Positions 42,770-51,030 of a stretch of DNA of 64,000 nucleotides are shown here, piece after piece. Source of the stretch: JBOGVA01 sp050692195 (GTDB taxonomy: Bacteria; Actinomycetota; UBA4738); NCBI GenBank assembly GCA_050692195.1, contig JBOGVA010000056.1:1-64000 (forward strand), given 5' to 3'. A program made the translations under genes and the position numbers. The notes beneath the pieces were generated by a model. The model saw only the letters and a program-made list of their open reading frames with translations, searched no databases and was not told the DNA's origin. Numbering within the stretch: the stretch's first letter is position 1; every line of letters begins with the position of its first letter.

Positions 42770-44008
42770 TCACAGCGAGGCGAGCAGCAGCAGGTGGTCC
42801 TCGATCTCCCGGAGGGTGAGGAACCGCTGGCGCACGCGCTCCCGTCCGGCCTTGCCCATCTCTGTCCGCAGGTGGTCATCACCCAGCAGCCCGACGATCC
42901 GCTCGGCGCACTCATCGACGGAGTTGACCAGGTACCCGCTGACTCCGTCCTCGATCTGGAGCCTGATCCCGCCGACGTTCCCCGCGACGACGGGTGTCTC
43001 CTTCCACATCGCCTCGGACACGACCAGCCCGAACCCTTCGCGAAGCGACTTCTGGACCACCACCGTCGAGGCACGCTGGAATGCGTTGACCTCCAGGTTC
43101 CCCACCTCCTGGATGTTCGACAGGAGATAGATGTCGGGATCGCCGTCGCGATGTGCTTCCGTGACCTCCAGGTAGTGCCACCCCTCCGGGTCGTCGTGGG
43201 CCATCGAGCCCACCAGCAGGAGCTGGAGATCGGGGAAATCCTGCTTGGCCAACCGGTAGGCATCGATGACGCCAACGGGATCCTTCCACGGGTCGAACCG
43301 GGAGACCTGGGTCACGATGGGCCTGGTTCGATCCACTCCGTACCGGTTGAGCACGTCATACACGGTGTCGTGGCTCACCCATCCGTTCTTGAGCGACAGT
43401 GGATCGATGGACGGGGCGATCGTGACGATCCGCGGTCCTTCCAACCTTGCCGGAACGAATTCCTCCAGCGTGAAGATGGCCGCGTCGTAGCCGGCGACTT
43501 GGCCGATGAAGAAATCCAGGATCGGCCGATGAGGAGCGGAGAGGTCGATATGGCAACGCCATAGCCACGTGCCCTTCCGGCTCCCTTCCGCCTCGAGGAT
43601 GGGCAGGATTCCAGCGGGCTGGGGGTCGTGGATCAGGACATAGTCATAGCCTTCGGCGATCCCTGCAGCATTGGCCCGACAGCGATCGAAGTAGATGGTC
43701 TCCATGTCCTCGGTCCAGGGCACCTGGGCGCCCTGGAGCCCGTTGTGGGCGAACTTGGTCACCGTGAAGAAGTCGTCGGTCCCCTCGATGACCTGCCAGG
43801 CCGTCTCGATCCCCAGGTCGTTCAGCAGCGCCACCTGGGTGAAGAGCAGCTCGGCCACCCCTCCACCGAAGGCGGTGGAGTTGACGTGGAGGATCCGTGC
43901 ACCCGAGAGCTTCTCTGCTGCCGCTCGGACGCGTTCCTCGGCTTCCTCGCCGGCGGGTTCACGATACTCGTCGACGCCACGGGAGGGAACAGGGACGAAA
44001 GGCAGCAT
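42770..44008 (-). CDS. treT: Trehalose synthase TreT-like GT4 glycosyltransferase
   Basis: A 412-residue GT4 enzyme. The N-terminal ILHVNSTAFGGGVAELL is characteristic of TreT, which joins nucleotide-activated glucose to glucose. The C-terminal nucleotide-sugar site reads SLREGFGLVVSEAMWKETPVV. With otsA and otsB this gives two independent routes to trehalose in one locus. It starts at ATG 44008, preceded at 8 nt by TACACT. The alternative is another trehalose- or glucosylglycerate-type GT4, but the motif favours TreT. Confidence 0.86.
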   Translation of the reverse strand: MLPFVPVPSRGVDEYREPAGEEAEERVRAAAEKLSGARILHVNSTAFGGGVAELLFTQVALLNDLGIETAWQVIEGTDDFFTVTKFAHNGLQGAQVPWTEDMETIYFDRCRANAAGIAEGYDYVLIHDPQPAGILPILEAEGSRKGTWLWRCHIDLSAPHRPILDFFIGQVAGYDAAIFTLEEFVPARLEGPRIVTIAPSIDPLSLKNGWVSHDTVYDVLNRYGVDRTRPIVTQVSRFDPWKDPVGVIDAYRLAKQDFPDLQLLLVGSMAHDDPEGWHYLEVTEAHRDGDPDIYLLSNIQEVGNLEVNAFQRASTVVVQKSLREGFGLVVSEAMWKETPVVAGNVGGIRLQIEDGVSGYLVNSVDECAERIVGLLGDDHLRTEMGKAGRERVRQRFLTLREIEDHLLLLASL

Positions 44009-44016
44009 TTAGCGAA

Positions 44017-44022
44017 AGTGTA
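44017..44022 (-). promoter_or_regulatory. Putative -10 for leaderless treT-otsA mRNA
   Basis: TACACT on the minus strand, 8 nt before ATG 44008, with no ribosome binding site in between. The 44023-44164 gap shows no other feature. Confidence 0.4.
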
Positions 44023-44164
44023 CCCAGCCTTGATACGTCGGCGTGGCCATCTGTCCCGGCTATCATTACCTTATGTCCGAGGCGCGTTCTCTCTTGGTGC
44101 CGTTCCTACACTGACTTCGTCCGCGGGCATCCGTCATACGGAGTGACCTCTCCTTTGAGTAGCA

Positions 44165-44638
44165 TTGGGGCGTGAATTGAACAGACGACTGTTTGTGCTG
44201 GTGGGGGTGGCAGTGGTAGCTGTGGTCGTAGGGCTGATCACTGTCGCTGCGGTCCTTAGTTCCACCCCAAGCGGTGCTCGGGAGGTTGACGCCCGCGCCA
44301 CTTGCTTCGGTCAGCCAGCCCATGTGGGAAATGACCAGGACAACACGATGAAGGGAAGTGTGGGCGACGACGTCCTTCATAGACAGACCGGCAACGACGC
44401 GATCAGTGGAGATGGGGGCGAGGACCTACTCTGTGGAGGAACCGGCCACGATGGTCTTCATGGCGGAGAAGAGAGCGACTGGTTGCGAGGTAACTCGGGG
44501 AACGACACGTTGCTGGGCGGAGCGGGTGACGACGTGCTGGTGGGCGACTCGGGGATTGATGAGCTCCATGGCGGGCCGGGATTCGACGTCTGCATCGGCG
44601 GAGAAGAGCACTCAGGCTGCGAGATCATCAGTCCGTAA
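44165..44638 (+). CDS. Membrane-anchored RTX (calcium-binding) repeat protein
   Basis: A 157-residue protein with one N-terminal TM or signal segment (LFVLVGVAVVAVVVGLITVA). About six glycine/aspartate nonapeptide-like repeats follow (GNDAISGDGGEDLLCGG, GNSGNDTLLGGAGDDVLVGD), forming a short calcium-binding beta-roll. Four cysteines could form disulfides. It probably folds outside the cell with Ca2+. TTG 44165 is the most likely start, with weak support. It is a short stand-alone RTX, unlike the long toxin or protease forms. Confidence 0.75.
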   Translation: MGRELNRRLFVLVGVAVVAVVVGLITVAAVLSSTPSGAREVDARATCFGQPAHVGNDQDNTMKGSVGDDVLHRQTGNDAISGDGGEDLLCGGTGHDGLHGGEESDWLRGNSGNDTLLGGAGDDVLVGDSGIDELHGGPGFDVCIGGEEHSGCEIISP

Positions 44639-44717
44639 CCGACCGGCGAGGCCGCCCCTGCAAGCCGTTGACGATGCCACTCCCCGGAGCTACCTTGGTC
44701 ATTGGACGGAGTCACGG

Positions 44718-45194
44718 ATGCTCAAGGTCTCTCAGAAAACCGAGTACGCCATGCGAGCCCTGGTGGAGCTGGCGATGCGCAGGTCGAAGCTCGGTGACGC
44801 GCTGGTTCCGGCCCGGACTCTGGCCGAAGCCCAGCACATCCCCCTGCGCTTTCTCGAGCAGCAACTCGGAGTGCTGCACAAGGCCGGGCTGGTCGAGAGC
44901 TTCCGCGGTGCGGGAGGGGGATGCCGGTTGGCCAGGGACCCTTCGGAGATCCGAGTGGCCGAGGTGGTGGACGCCATCGAGGGGCCCATGTACCCCATGT
45001 ACTGCCTGAACGAGGAGGATCACACCTGCTTCGCCGACGGGCGGTGCGGGCTCCAGGAGCTATGGGGGGATGTTCATCTGGCGATTAGGCGTGTGTTCGA
45101 GACGACCACTCTGGCGGATCTGGCCGACCGGCACCGCAAGCTCGCTGTGCCTCCCGTCTGGACACCCAGCGAGTTGCTTCGTCCCAGGGGCTGA
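44718..45194 (+). CDS. Rrf2-family Fe-S transcriptional regulator
   Basis: A 158-residue winged-helix regulator (KVSQKTEYAMRALVELAM; SFRGAGGGCRLARDP). Cys96, Cys104 and Cys110 form the cluster-binding set (spacing x7 and x5, slightly wider than IscR or NsrR). Such proteins sense Fe-S status or NO, or regulate cysteine metabolism. Residues PMYPMYCLNEEDHTC surround the ligands. ATG 44718 is used. Neighbours do not reveal its regulon. It converges on DUF5679. Confidence 0.88.
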   Translation: MLKVSQKTEYAMRALVELAMRRSKLGDALVPARTLAEAQHIPLRFLEQQLGVLHKAGLVESFRGAGGGCRLARDPSEIRVAEVVDAIEGPMYPMYCLNEEDHTCFADGRCGLQELWGDVHLAIRRVFETTTLADLADRHRKLAVPPVWTPSELLRPRG

Positions 45195-45216
45195 CGCTTC
45201 CTGGTGGCGCTCCGGG

Positions 45217-45372
45217 CTAGGATGCGGCCTTGCCCAGGATGCGCATGACGGTCGTGCCGCACACCGGACACTTGCCCTTCGCGGCCCTCCGCCCGTTCTT
45301 CAGGGTGGTTTCCTCGCCCTCGAACTGGCGCTTCGCTTTGCACTTCACGCAGTAGGCCTCGTACTGAGCCAT
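45217..45372 (-). CDS. DUF5679 zinc-ribbon miniprotein
   Basis: A 51-residue protein: MAQYEAYCVKCKAKRQF, then a basic helix and GKCPVCGTTVMRILGK. Two CxxC pairs would bind one zinc. It matches DUF5679, a widespread actinobacterial small protein of unknown role. A perfect AGGAGGTGA precedes ATG 45372 at 6 nt, so it is well translated. It lies between the Rrf2 gene and a methyltransferase gene. Confidence 0.88.
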   Translation of the reverse strand: MAQYEAYCVKCKAKRQFEGEETTLKNGRRAAKGKCPVCGTTVMRILGKAAS

Positions 45373-45433
45373 CGGTCACCTCCTCTCTTCTGTCCCCGCC
45401 GGCCTGAGGCCTGGTCCGCCCTCAGACAGGCTT

Positions 45434-45458
45434 CGAGGCCGCCCCCACGGCGGCCTCG
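45434..45458 (-). terminator. Hairpin downstream of the methyltransferase gene
   Basis: A perfect 10-bp stem, CGAGGCCGCC/GGCGGCCTCG, with a 5-nt loop between the methyltransferase stop (45553) and DUF5679. It has no U tract. It could terminate the methyltransferase transcript. Confidence 0.5.
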
Positions 45459-45552
45459 TGCTCAATTCTCGGCTTCGAGGACGACTTCTTCAAGCACGCT
45501 GGAGCATGAGGTCCGTTCACAAGCGCACAAGCTCGCACGAGCGCCCGCCCCC

Positions 45553-46254
45553 TCAGGCTGCCTGGAGGACTCCTATGAGGTTGGCTCGAAGGTCCTTGAG
45601 ACGGTCGAACCTGCGTACGAGGCGCTGGTAGGAGATCCCAGCCCGATATGCCAGTGGATGAAACGCCAGGTACGCGGGTTTCGGCTCGAATAGCTCCAGC
45701 TCCTGGATGCGAAAGCCGGTCGACGCGGCGATGCGGGTGAGTGAACGGCGATCGTTTGCCCTGTAGAAGGTCTCGAACGCGTGCTCCTGGACACCCCTTT
45801 GCCGGTTGAACCACACGTGGAACCGATGAGGCGTGAGCTTGGCGGCGAGAGGAACATAGTGGAAGCGATTCGGTGTATGGAACACGAGATGTCCACCGCC
45901 TTTCAGGATTCGCCTGAGCTCCGAGAAGACCTCTTCGGGCCGCTCGAGGTGCTCGAATACGTATTTGGCGGCCACCAGGTCGAACGTCGAATCTGCGAAG
46001 GGCAGCCTGGCGAGGTCTCCGAGCACGGCATGGTCGAGAAGCGTGTTCTCCCTGATGCCGGCGTCCAGGTCGATCCCGACCACGAGCCTCGAATGGCGCT
46101 TGTAGTCGTGATGAAACGCGCTTCCTCGGCCCGCTCCGGCATCCAATAGGAGGTGTTGGCTCTCGAGGTATCGCCGGACCGCTCGGTCGAACCTTGCGTG
46201 CTCGTCGACGAAGTCTCGGTAGAACTCTCTGTCCAGCTCGGCGATCGTGGTCAT
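45553..46254 (-). CDS. SAM-dependent methyltransferase (class I, type 11)
   Basis: A 233-residue Rossmann-fold methyltransferase. Motif I is LLDAGAGRGSAF. The acidic end of strand 2 is VVGIDLDAG. Motif post-I is VLGDLARLPFADSTFDLV. The loop before motif III is RILKGGGHLVFHTPNRFHY. The C-terminus is longer than usual and resembles lipid- or sugar-modifying members. ATG 46254 is favoured over 46284 because TATTCT on the minus strand (46280-46275) lies between them. The substrate is unknown. It is divergent from acs. Confidence 0.82.
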   Translation of the reverse strand: MTTIAELDREFYRDFVDEHARFDRAVRRYLESQHLLLDAGAGRGSAFHHDYKRHSRLVVGIDLDAGIRENTLLDHAVLGDLARLPFADSTFDLVAAKYVFEHLERPEEVFSELRRILKGGGHLVFHTPNRFHYVPLAAKLTPHRFHVWFNRQRGVQEHAFETFYRANDRRSLTRIAASTGFRIQELELFEPKPAYLAFHPLAYRAGISYQRLVRRFDRLKDLRANLIGVLQAA

Positions 46255-46323
46255 GAGCCAAGCGTTGCCTTTCCAGAATAACATTGACCGGTTCCGGGCC
46301 CTTCTGACGACAGGAGAACGTGC

Positions 46324-48285
46324 ATGAGCGAAGTGGAAGCGACCATCGACGCCCTTCTATCGGAGAAGCGCGTGTTCGAGCCCTCGGCTGATTTCCGCAG
46401 CCGGGCCTTGTGGAGGGACCCGGCCATCCACGATCGGGCCGCGAAGGACCCCGAGGGGTTCTGGGCCGAGCAGGCCGAGCACCTCGACTGGTTCCAGGAG
46501 TGGGATCAGGTGATGGAGTGGAACCCTCCGTGGGTGAAGTGGTTCCTCGGGGGCAAGCTCAACGTGGCTTACAACTGCCTGGATCGTCACGTCAACTCGG
46601 GCGGTGGCGACAAGGTCGCCTACTTCTGGGAGGGCGAGCCCGGCGACGAGCGGGTCATCACCTATCGGGAGCTGTACGAGGAAGTGTGTCGGTTCGCCAA
46701 CGGCCTTAAGTCGCTGGACGTCCGGAGGGGGGATCGGGTCGCCATCTACCTCGGGATGATCCCGGAGCTCCCCGTGGCCATGCTGGCCTGCGCCCGGGTC
46801 GGCGCCGCACATTCCGTTGTGTTCGGAGGCTTCGCCGCCGCGGCGCTGAGGGACCGGATCAACGACGCCGAGGCGAAGGTCCTGATCACTGCCGACGGCG
46901 GATACCGGCGAGGCCAGGTCGTGCCGCTCAAGCAGAACGCCGAGGAGGCCCTGGCGGAATGCCCCACCATCGAGCATGTCGTGACGGTCAAGCGGACGGG
47001 AGGCGATCACCCCTTCACCCAGGGCCGGGACGTCTGGTACCACGATCTGGTCGAGGGCCAGTCGGCGGAGTGCCCTGCCGAGGACATGGATGCGGAGGAC
47101 ATGCTGTACATCCTCTACACATCAGGGACGACGGGGAAGCCCAAGGGGATCGTCCACACCACCGGCGGCTACTTGACCGGGGTAGCCGCGACCCACAAGT
47201 ACATCTTCGACATCCACGACGACGACGTGTTCTGGTGCGCGGCCGACATCGGCTGGGTGACCGGGCACTCCTACATCGTGTACGGGCCGCTCGCCAACCA
47301 CACCACCGGGATCATCTACGAGGGAGCTCCCGACTGGCCAGACAAAGATCGGTGGTGGTCGATCGTCGAGAAGCGAAAGGCGACCATTCTGTACACGGCC
47401 CCGACCGCCATCCGAGCCTTCACGAGGTGGGGAACGGACTATCCGCAGAAGCACGACCTGTCCTCGCTTCGCCTGTTGGGAACGGTGGGGGAGCCGATCA
47501 ACCCCGAGGCATGGGTCTGGTACTGGGAGTACATCGGCACCGAGCGCTGCCCCATCGTCGATACGTGGTGGCAGACGGAGACCGGCCAGATCCTGATCAC
47601 GCCGCTCCCGGGTATCACTCCGCTCAAGCCCGGGTCGGCCACCAGGCCGTTTCCCGGAGTGGACGCAGACATCTACGACGAGCAGGGCAATCCCGTTCCG
47701 GCCGGACGGGGCGGCTATCTCGTGCTCAAGCGACCGTGGCCGGCGCAGTTCCGCACGATCTACAAAGATCCAGACCGGTACGTGCAGACATACTTCTCCC
47801 GCTACGGCGAGTCGACATACCTGACCGGTGACGGGGCGAAGCGAGACGAGGACGGTTACTTCTGGCTCCTCGGACGCATCGACGACGTCATGAACGTGGC
47901 CGGCCATCGAATATCCACGTACGAGGTCGAGTCTGCCCTGGTCGACAACGAAAGAGTGGCCGAGGCCGCGGTCGTGGGGAAGTCCGACCCGGACGTCGGT
48001 CAGGCGATCGTGGCGTTTGTGACCCTCAAGGGTGGATACGTGGGGGACGAATCGGTCGCCGCCCAGCTCAGGGAGCACGTGGCGAAGCTGATCGGCAAGA
48101 TCGCCCGGCCCCACTCGATCATCTTCACCGAGGACCTGCCCAAGACTCGCTCCGGCAAGATCATGCGGAGGCTGCTGCGGGATGTCGCGGAGGACCGCTC
48201 GCTGGGGGACGTCACCACGCTCGCCAATGCCGAGATCGTCGACCAGATCCGGGAGTTGTCGGTGGCCCGCGCAGGAGAGGAGTAG
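46324..48285 (+). CDS. acs: Acetyl-CoA synthetase
   Basis: AMP-forming enzyme that activates acetate. The phosphate loop is YTSGTTGKPKGIVHT, and WWQTETGQILITPLPG forms the acetate pocket. The C-terminal lysine in KTRSGKIMRRLLR is Lys612 and corresponds to the residue controlled by reversible acetylation in other species. It is 653 residues, full length. ATG 46324 follows AGGAGA. A Nudix gene converges 3 nt away. Confidence 0.95.
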   Translation: MSEVEATIDALLSEKRVFEPSADFRSRALWRDPAIHDRAAKDPEGFWAEQAEHLDWFQEWDQVMEWNPPWVKWFLGGKLNVAYNCLDRHVNSGGGDKVAYFWEGEPGDERVITYRELYEEVCRFANGLKSLDVRRGDRVAIYLGMIPELPVAMLACARVGAAHSVVFGGFAAAALRDRINDAEAKVLITADGGYRRGQVVPLKQNAEEALAECPTIEHVVTVKRTGGDHPFTQGRDVWYHDLVEGQSAECPAEDMDAEDMLYILYTSGTTGKPKGIVHTTGGYLTGVAATHKYIFDIHDDDVFWCAADIGWVTGHSYIVYGPLANHTTGIIYEGAPDWPDKDRWWSIVEKRKATILYTAPTAIRAFTRWGTDYPQKHDLSSLRLLGTVGEPINPEAWVWYWEYIGTERCPIVDTWWQTETGQILITPLPGITPLKPGSATRPFPGVDADIYDEQGNPVPAGRGGYLVLKRPWPAQFRTIYKDPDRYVQTYFSRYGESTYLTGDGAKRDEDGYFWLLGRIDDVMNVAGHRISTYEVESALVDNERVAEAAVVGKSDPDVGQAIVAFVTLKGGYVGDESVAAQLREHVAKLIGKIARPHSIIFTEDLPKTRSGKIMRRLLRDVAEDRSLGDVTTLANAEIVDQIRELSVARAGEE

Positions 48286-48288
48286 GAC

Positions 48289-48762
48289 TCAGAGACCGAG
48301 CTGCTCCAGCGCGGCGGCGATGAGGCGGTCGTGCTCGCGCCCGTAACGCGGCTCGCGCCCTTCTCGAAGTCTGGCCAGAGCCTCGTGGGGGCCGTACCAC
48401 GTCGGTGAGCGGTGGTTCTCGTGGGTGCCCGGTGGGCTATCCGGGAGAACCTCCATCAGGTAGGCCTCCACGCACACCTCCTGGGGCGTCTGTAAGGGGC
48501 CCCAGGCTGGATAGCGATACCGGGTGAGCGGGCCGCCCGCCACACACCCGGTGACCCCTGCCTCCTCCCGCGCCTCCCGGGAGGCGGCCTCGCCGGGCGA
48601 CTCCCCGGGCTTGATCTTCCCCTTAGGGAAGGTCCACGTGCGGCGGGACTTCGTCCTGACCAAGAGGAACTGCACGCCGTTGGCGCCTCCCCGGAAACAG
48701 ATCGCCGCCGCTCTCAGAGGGAGGCGAGGCGGGCTCTCTGTGTCGGTCGGGCAGTCGTCCAT
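48289..48762 (-). CDS. Nudix hydrolase
   Basis: A 157-residue hydrolase with the Nudix box in the form GESPGEAASREAREEAG and the preceding WTFPKGKIKPGE typical of diadenosine-polyphosphate or 8-oxo-dGTP hydrolases. ATG 48762 and GTG 48765 are adjacent in frame. GGAGAG lies upstream. It converges on acs. The substrate cannot be fixed. The FPKGK pattern is common in MutT/Ap4A-type enzymes. Confidence 0.88.
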   Translation of the reverse strand: MDDCPTDTESPPRLPLRAAAICFRGGANGVQFLLVRTKSRRTWTFPKGKIKPGESPGEAASREAREEAGVTGCVAGGPLTRYRYPAWGPLQTPQEVCVEAYLMEVLPDSPPGTHENHRSPTWYGPHEALARLREGREPRYGREHDRLIAAALEQLGL

Positions 48763-48798
48763 CACAACTCTCCACTGTTCCAGGGCGGCGTTCGGCCG

Positions 48799-48804
48799 TA
48801 CACT
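48799..48804 (+). promoter_or_regulatory. Putative -10 of the KamB-like gene
   Basis: TACACT lies 7 nt before ATG 48812. It fits a leaderless transcript starting at the initiator. It also lies in the short divergent gap with the Nudix gene. Confidence 0.45.
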
Positions 48805-48811
48805 CCTGAGT

Positions 48812-49456
48812 ATGCGAGTTCTGAACGGACGACGACTACGGGAGCTGGACGTAGGTTAGTTCGCCGAGCTGACCGCCCGGTGCGCCGGAACCGCGCTCGA
48901 CCTGGGGACGGGGGACGGCGCGTTCGTCCTGCGCCGGGCGGGCACCGATCCTGATCTCTTCGTAGTGGGGGTCGACGCGAACGCTGCGTCGATGCGTGAG
49001 GCATCGCGCCGCGCCGCCGGCCCTCCGCGTGGTGGCGGACTCCCGAACGCCCTGTTCGTGGTGGCCGCGGCCGAGTCCCTGCCCGCTGAGCTGCGGGGCT
49101 TCGCGGACGAGGTGACCGTGCATTTTCCCTGGGGCTCGCTTCTTCGCGGCGTTGTCCAAGCCGAACCGTCGATCGTTGACGGATTGCTCCGGGTGACCCG
49201 TCCCGGAGGAAGCATCTCGATGCTGCTATCGGTCACTGAGAACGACCGTGAGTCCGGCGTTGCCCCCCTGGACGGTGCTGCCGTCGAGGCGCTCGCTCCT
49301 CGATATGCCGAGCACGGGCTGGGATTGGCCGAGGGCCGGTCGGCCACCTCGCGTGAGATCGCCGAAGCCCATTCCACTTGGGCCAAGCGGCTCGCCGCCG
49401 GCCCGCGGCGAGAGGTCTGGCTGCTGCGATTCAGGCGGAGCCGAGATCGTTCTTAA
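48812..49456 (+). pseudogene. KamB-like 16S rRNA (A1408) methyltransferase interrupted by TAG
   Basis: Codons 1-15 (MRVLNGRRLRELDVG) are followed by TAG at 48857-48859. The same frame then stays open for about 198 codons and contains every expected block: LDLGTGDGAF (SAM site), VVGVDAN, GGLPNALFVVAAAESLP, HFPWGSLLRGV and STWAKRL. These match the family that methylates A1408 of 16S rRNA and gives kanamycin/apramycin resistance. The TAG sits where relatives, as I remember them, have Glu, consistent with GAG to TAG. No good internal start preserves the SAM motif. It could be a recent pseudogene, suppressed, or a sequencing error. It overlaps the convergent amidohydrolase by 26 nt. Confidence 0.75.
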
Positions 49457-50639
49457 GGATCGCGCCGCCCTTCATGACGAAGGCGACCCGGGTCAGCTCG
49501 CGGACGTCCTCCAGGGGGTTTCCCCGGCAGCCGATGACGTCGGCGTACTTCCCGGGCTCGAGGGTCCCCAGGTTCCCGTCCTGACGAAGGAGCATCGCCG
49601 CGTTCAAGGTCGCCGCCCGGATGCTGGCCGCCGGGCTCATCCCGGCCTCCTCGACCATGCGAACGCACTCATCGGCGTTGCCGCCGTGATGGTTGCCCGG
49701 GGTTCCGGCATCCGTTCCCATGGCGACGGGGACCCCCAGCCGGTGGGCGTCTCGGACCATCTGGATGTGAACACCCTGAGTGCGCTCCAAGCGATCGCGG
49801 ATGTGCGCAGGCATGGCCTCCAGCAGCGCCGCGTCTCGCTCCGCCGACGGCGACGCGCAGAGGGTGGGGACCAGGAACGTTCCACGATCGGCCATCTCTC
49901 TGAGAACGGGCTCGTCGGCAAAGGTCCCGTGCTCGATGCTGCTCACCCCGGCCCGGACCGCGTTCTCGATCCCCTCACGGGCATGCGCGTGCGCCGCCAC
50001 GTGCACGCCCTTTCCTTCGGCCGTCTCCACCAGCACACGGAGCTCATCCGGCGTGAACTGGGCCTCGCCGGCGTCTTCGTCCTCCGGCGAGAGCATCGCC
50101 CCGGTAGCCATCACCTTGATGAGGTCGGCGCCCCGATCGATCTGTTGCTTCACGGCGGCTCGCACGTCGTTCGAGCCCCGCACGACCTCGTACATGCCCG
50201 GGTAGTAACGGTCGGCGGGCGTGGGGACCGAGAGCAATCGGCCGGCCAGGAACATCCGCGGTCCGGATCGATGACCACCCTCGATCCGCGTACGCAGGTC
50301 CATCTCTATGTAGTTCCAGCCACCCACGTCGCGGACGGTGGTGACCCCTGCGAACAGGGTTCGCTCAGCTGCCCCTTCGGCGTACCGTGCAATCTCGCCG
50401 TCGTTTCTGGAAGCGTTCAGCGACGGGTCGGCTTCCTCAGACCGTGCGACCAGATGGACGTGGCAGTCGATGAGCCCCGGGAGCAGATACAGGCCAGCGG
50501 CGTGGATGACCTCATCCCCGCCGGCAGGCTTGCCGGCGGGAGGAGCCTCCGCGATCCGCTCGCCCTGGATCGCGACGTCGGCCCGCCGGAATGTCCCGGC
50601 CTCCATGTCGTACACCGAGCCGTCGAGGATCCACTTCAT
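49431..50639 (-). CDS. Metal-dependent amidohydrolase (imidazolonepropionase/prolidase-like)
   Basis: A 402-residue TIM-barrel amidohydrolase. The metal motif is PGLIDCHVHL. The carboxylated-lysine region is ADLIKVMATGAM. The later ligands lie in VAAHAHAREGI, SSIEHGTF and VAMGTDAGTPGN. This set fits the Xaa-Pro dipeptidase/imidazolonepropionase-like branch. The substrate is uncertain. ATG 50639 begins MKWILDGSVYD. A TATCCT 12 nt upstream may be the -10. Its upstream region abuts the operator of the toxin-antitoxin-like pair, so the two promoters are divergent. Confidence 0.88.
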   Translation of the reverse strand: MKWILDGSVYDMEAGTFRRADVAIQGERIAEAPPAGKPAGGDEVIHAAGLYLLPGLIDCHVHLVARSEEADPSLNASRNDGEIARYAEGAAERTLFAGVTTVRDVGGWNYIEMDLRTRIEGGHRSGPRMFLAGRLLSVPTPADRYYPGMYEVVRGSNDVRAAVKQQIDRGADLIKVMATGAMLSPEDEDAGEAQFTPDELRVLVETAEGKGVHVAAHAHAREGIENAVRAGVSSIEHGTFADEPVLREMADRGTFLVPTLCASPSAERDAALLEAMPAHIRDRLERTQGVHIQMVRDAHRLGVPVAMGTDAGTPGNHHGGNADECVRMVEEAGMSPAASIRAATLNAAMLLRQDGNLGTLEPGKYADVIGCRGNPLEDVRELTRVAFVMKGGAILKNDLGSA

Positions 50640-50691
50640 GAAGACGTCGGGAGGATACGTGAAGGGTCCTCGGCGAGGCCCTGCGACCTTA

Positions 50692-50711
50692 GATAGCAAA
50701 CTTGCTATCAT
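50692..50711 (+). promoter_or_regulatory. Perfect palindromic operator over the XRE gene promoter
   Basis: GATAGCAA-AC-TTGCTATC (50692-50709) is an 18-bp inverted repeat with only the 2-bp centre unmatched. It overlaps the extended -10 TGCTATCAT (50703-50711). The +1 is expected near 50718-50721. This layout suits autorepression by the encoded XRE protein. It also lies 53 bp from the divergent amidohydrolase start. Confidence 0.75.
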
Positions 50712-50720
50712 ATGCCCACG

Positions 50721-51029
50721 ATGAACGCCGACCGGGTGCTCTTGCAGGCGAGGAAGCGGGCAGGTCTCAGCCAGCGCGACCTAGCCGCCCGTGCCGGGAT
50801 GCCTCAGTCGGCTATCGCCAGGATCGAGAAGGGCGTCGTCCTACCGAGGGTCGACACGCTCGATCGGCTACTCGCTGGATGCAACGAGGCTCTCGAGAGC
50901 CGGCCAAGGCTCGGCCGAGGGGTGGATCGGACCGCCATCCGACAGCTACTTCGCTTGACGCCCGGGGAGCGCGCTCGTCTGGCCGCCGCGGAAGCGGCGA
51001 ACCTGGTGAGAGCTCTCGCAAGAAGGTGA
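50721..51029 (+). CDS. XRE-family HTH antitoxin-like protein
   Basis: A 102-residue protein with an N-terminal Cro/CI helix-turn-helix (ARKRAGLSQRDLAARAGMPQ; SAIARIEKGVVLPRVDTL) and a C-terminal helical part (GVDRTAIRQLLRLTPGERAR). The latter resembles the partner-binding tail of antitoxins paired with nucleotidyltransferases. The palindrome just upstream is a good candidate operator. ATG 50721 fits leaderless transcription. The in-frame ATG at 50712 directly abuts the -10 and is less likely. The nucleotidyltransferase gene starts 1 nt after the stop. Confidence 0.85.
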   Translation: MNADRVLLQARKRAGLSQRDLAARAGMPQSAIARIEKGVVLPRVDTLDRLLAGCNEALESRPRLGRGVDRTAIRQLLRLTPGERARLAAAEAANLVRALARR

Positions 51030-51030
51030 G

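Noticed and set aside
41236..42819. 527-codon plus-strand frame opposite otsA
   Set aside because: It has no domain, and the minus strand is a clear GT20 enzyme. Shadow of GC-rich codon bias.
49248..50696. 482-codon plus-strand frame opposite the amidohydrolase
   Set aside because: The amidohydrolase on the minus strand has all metal-binding motifs. The plus frame has none.
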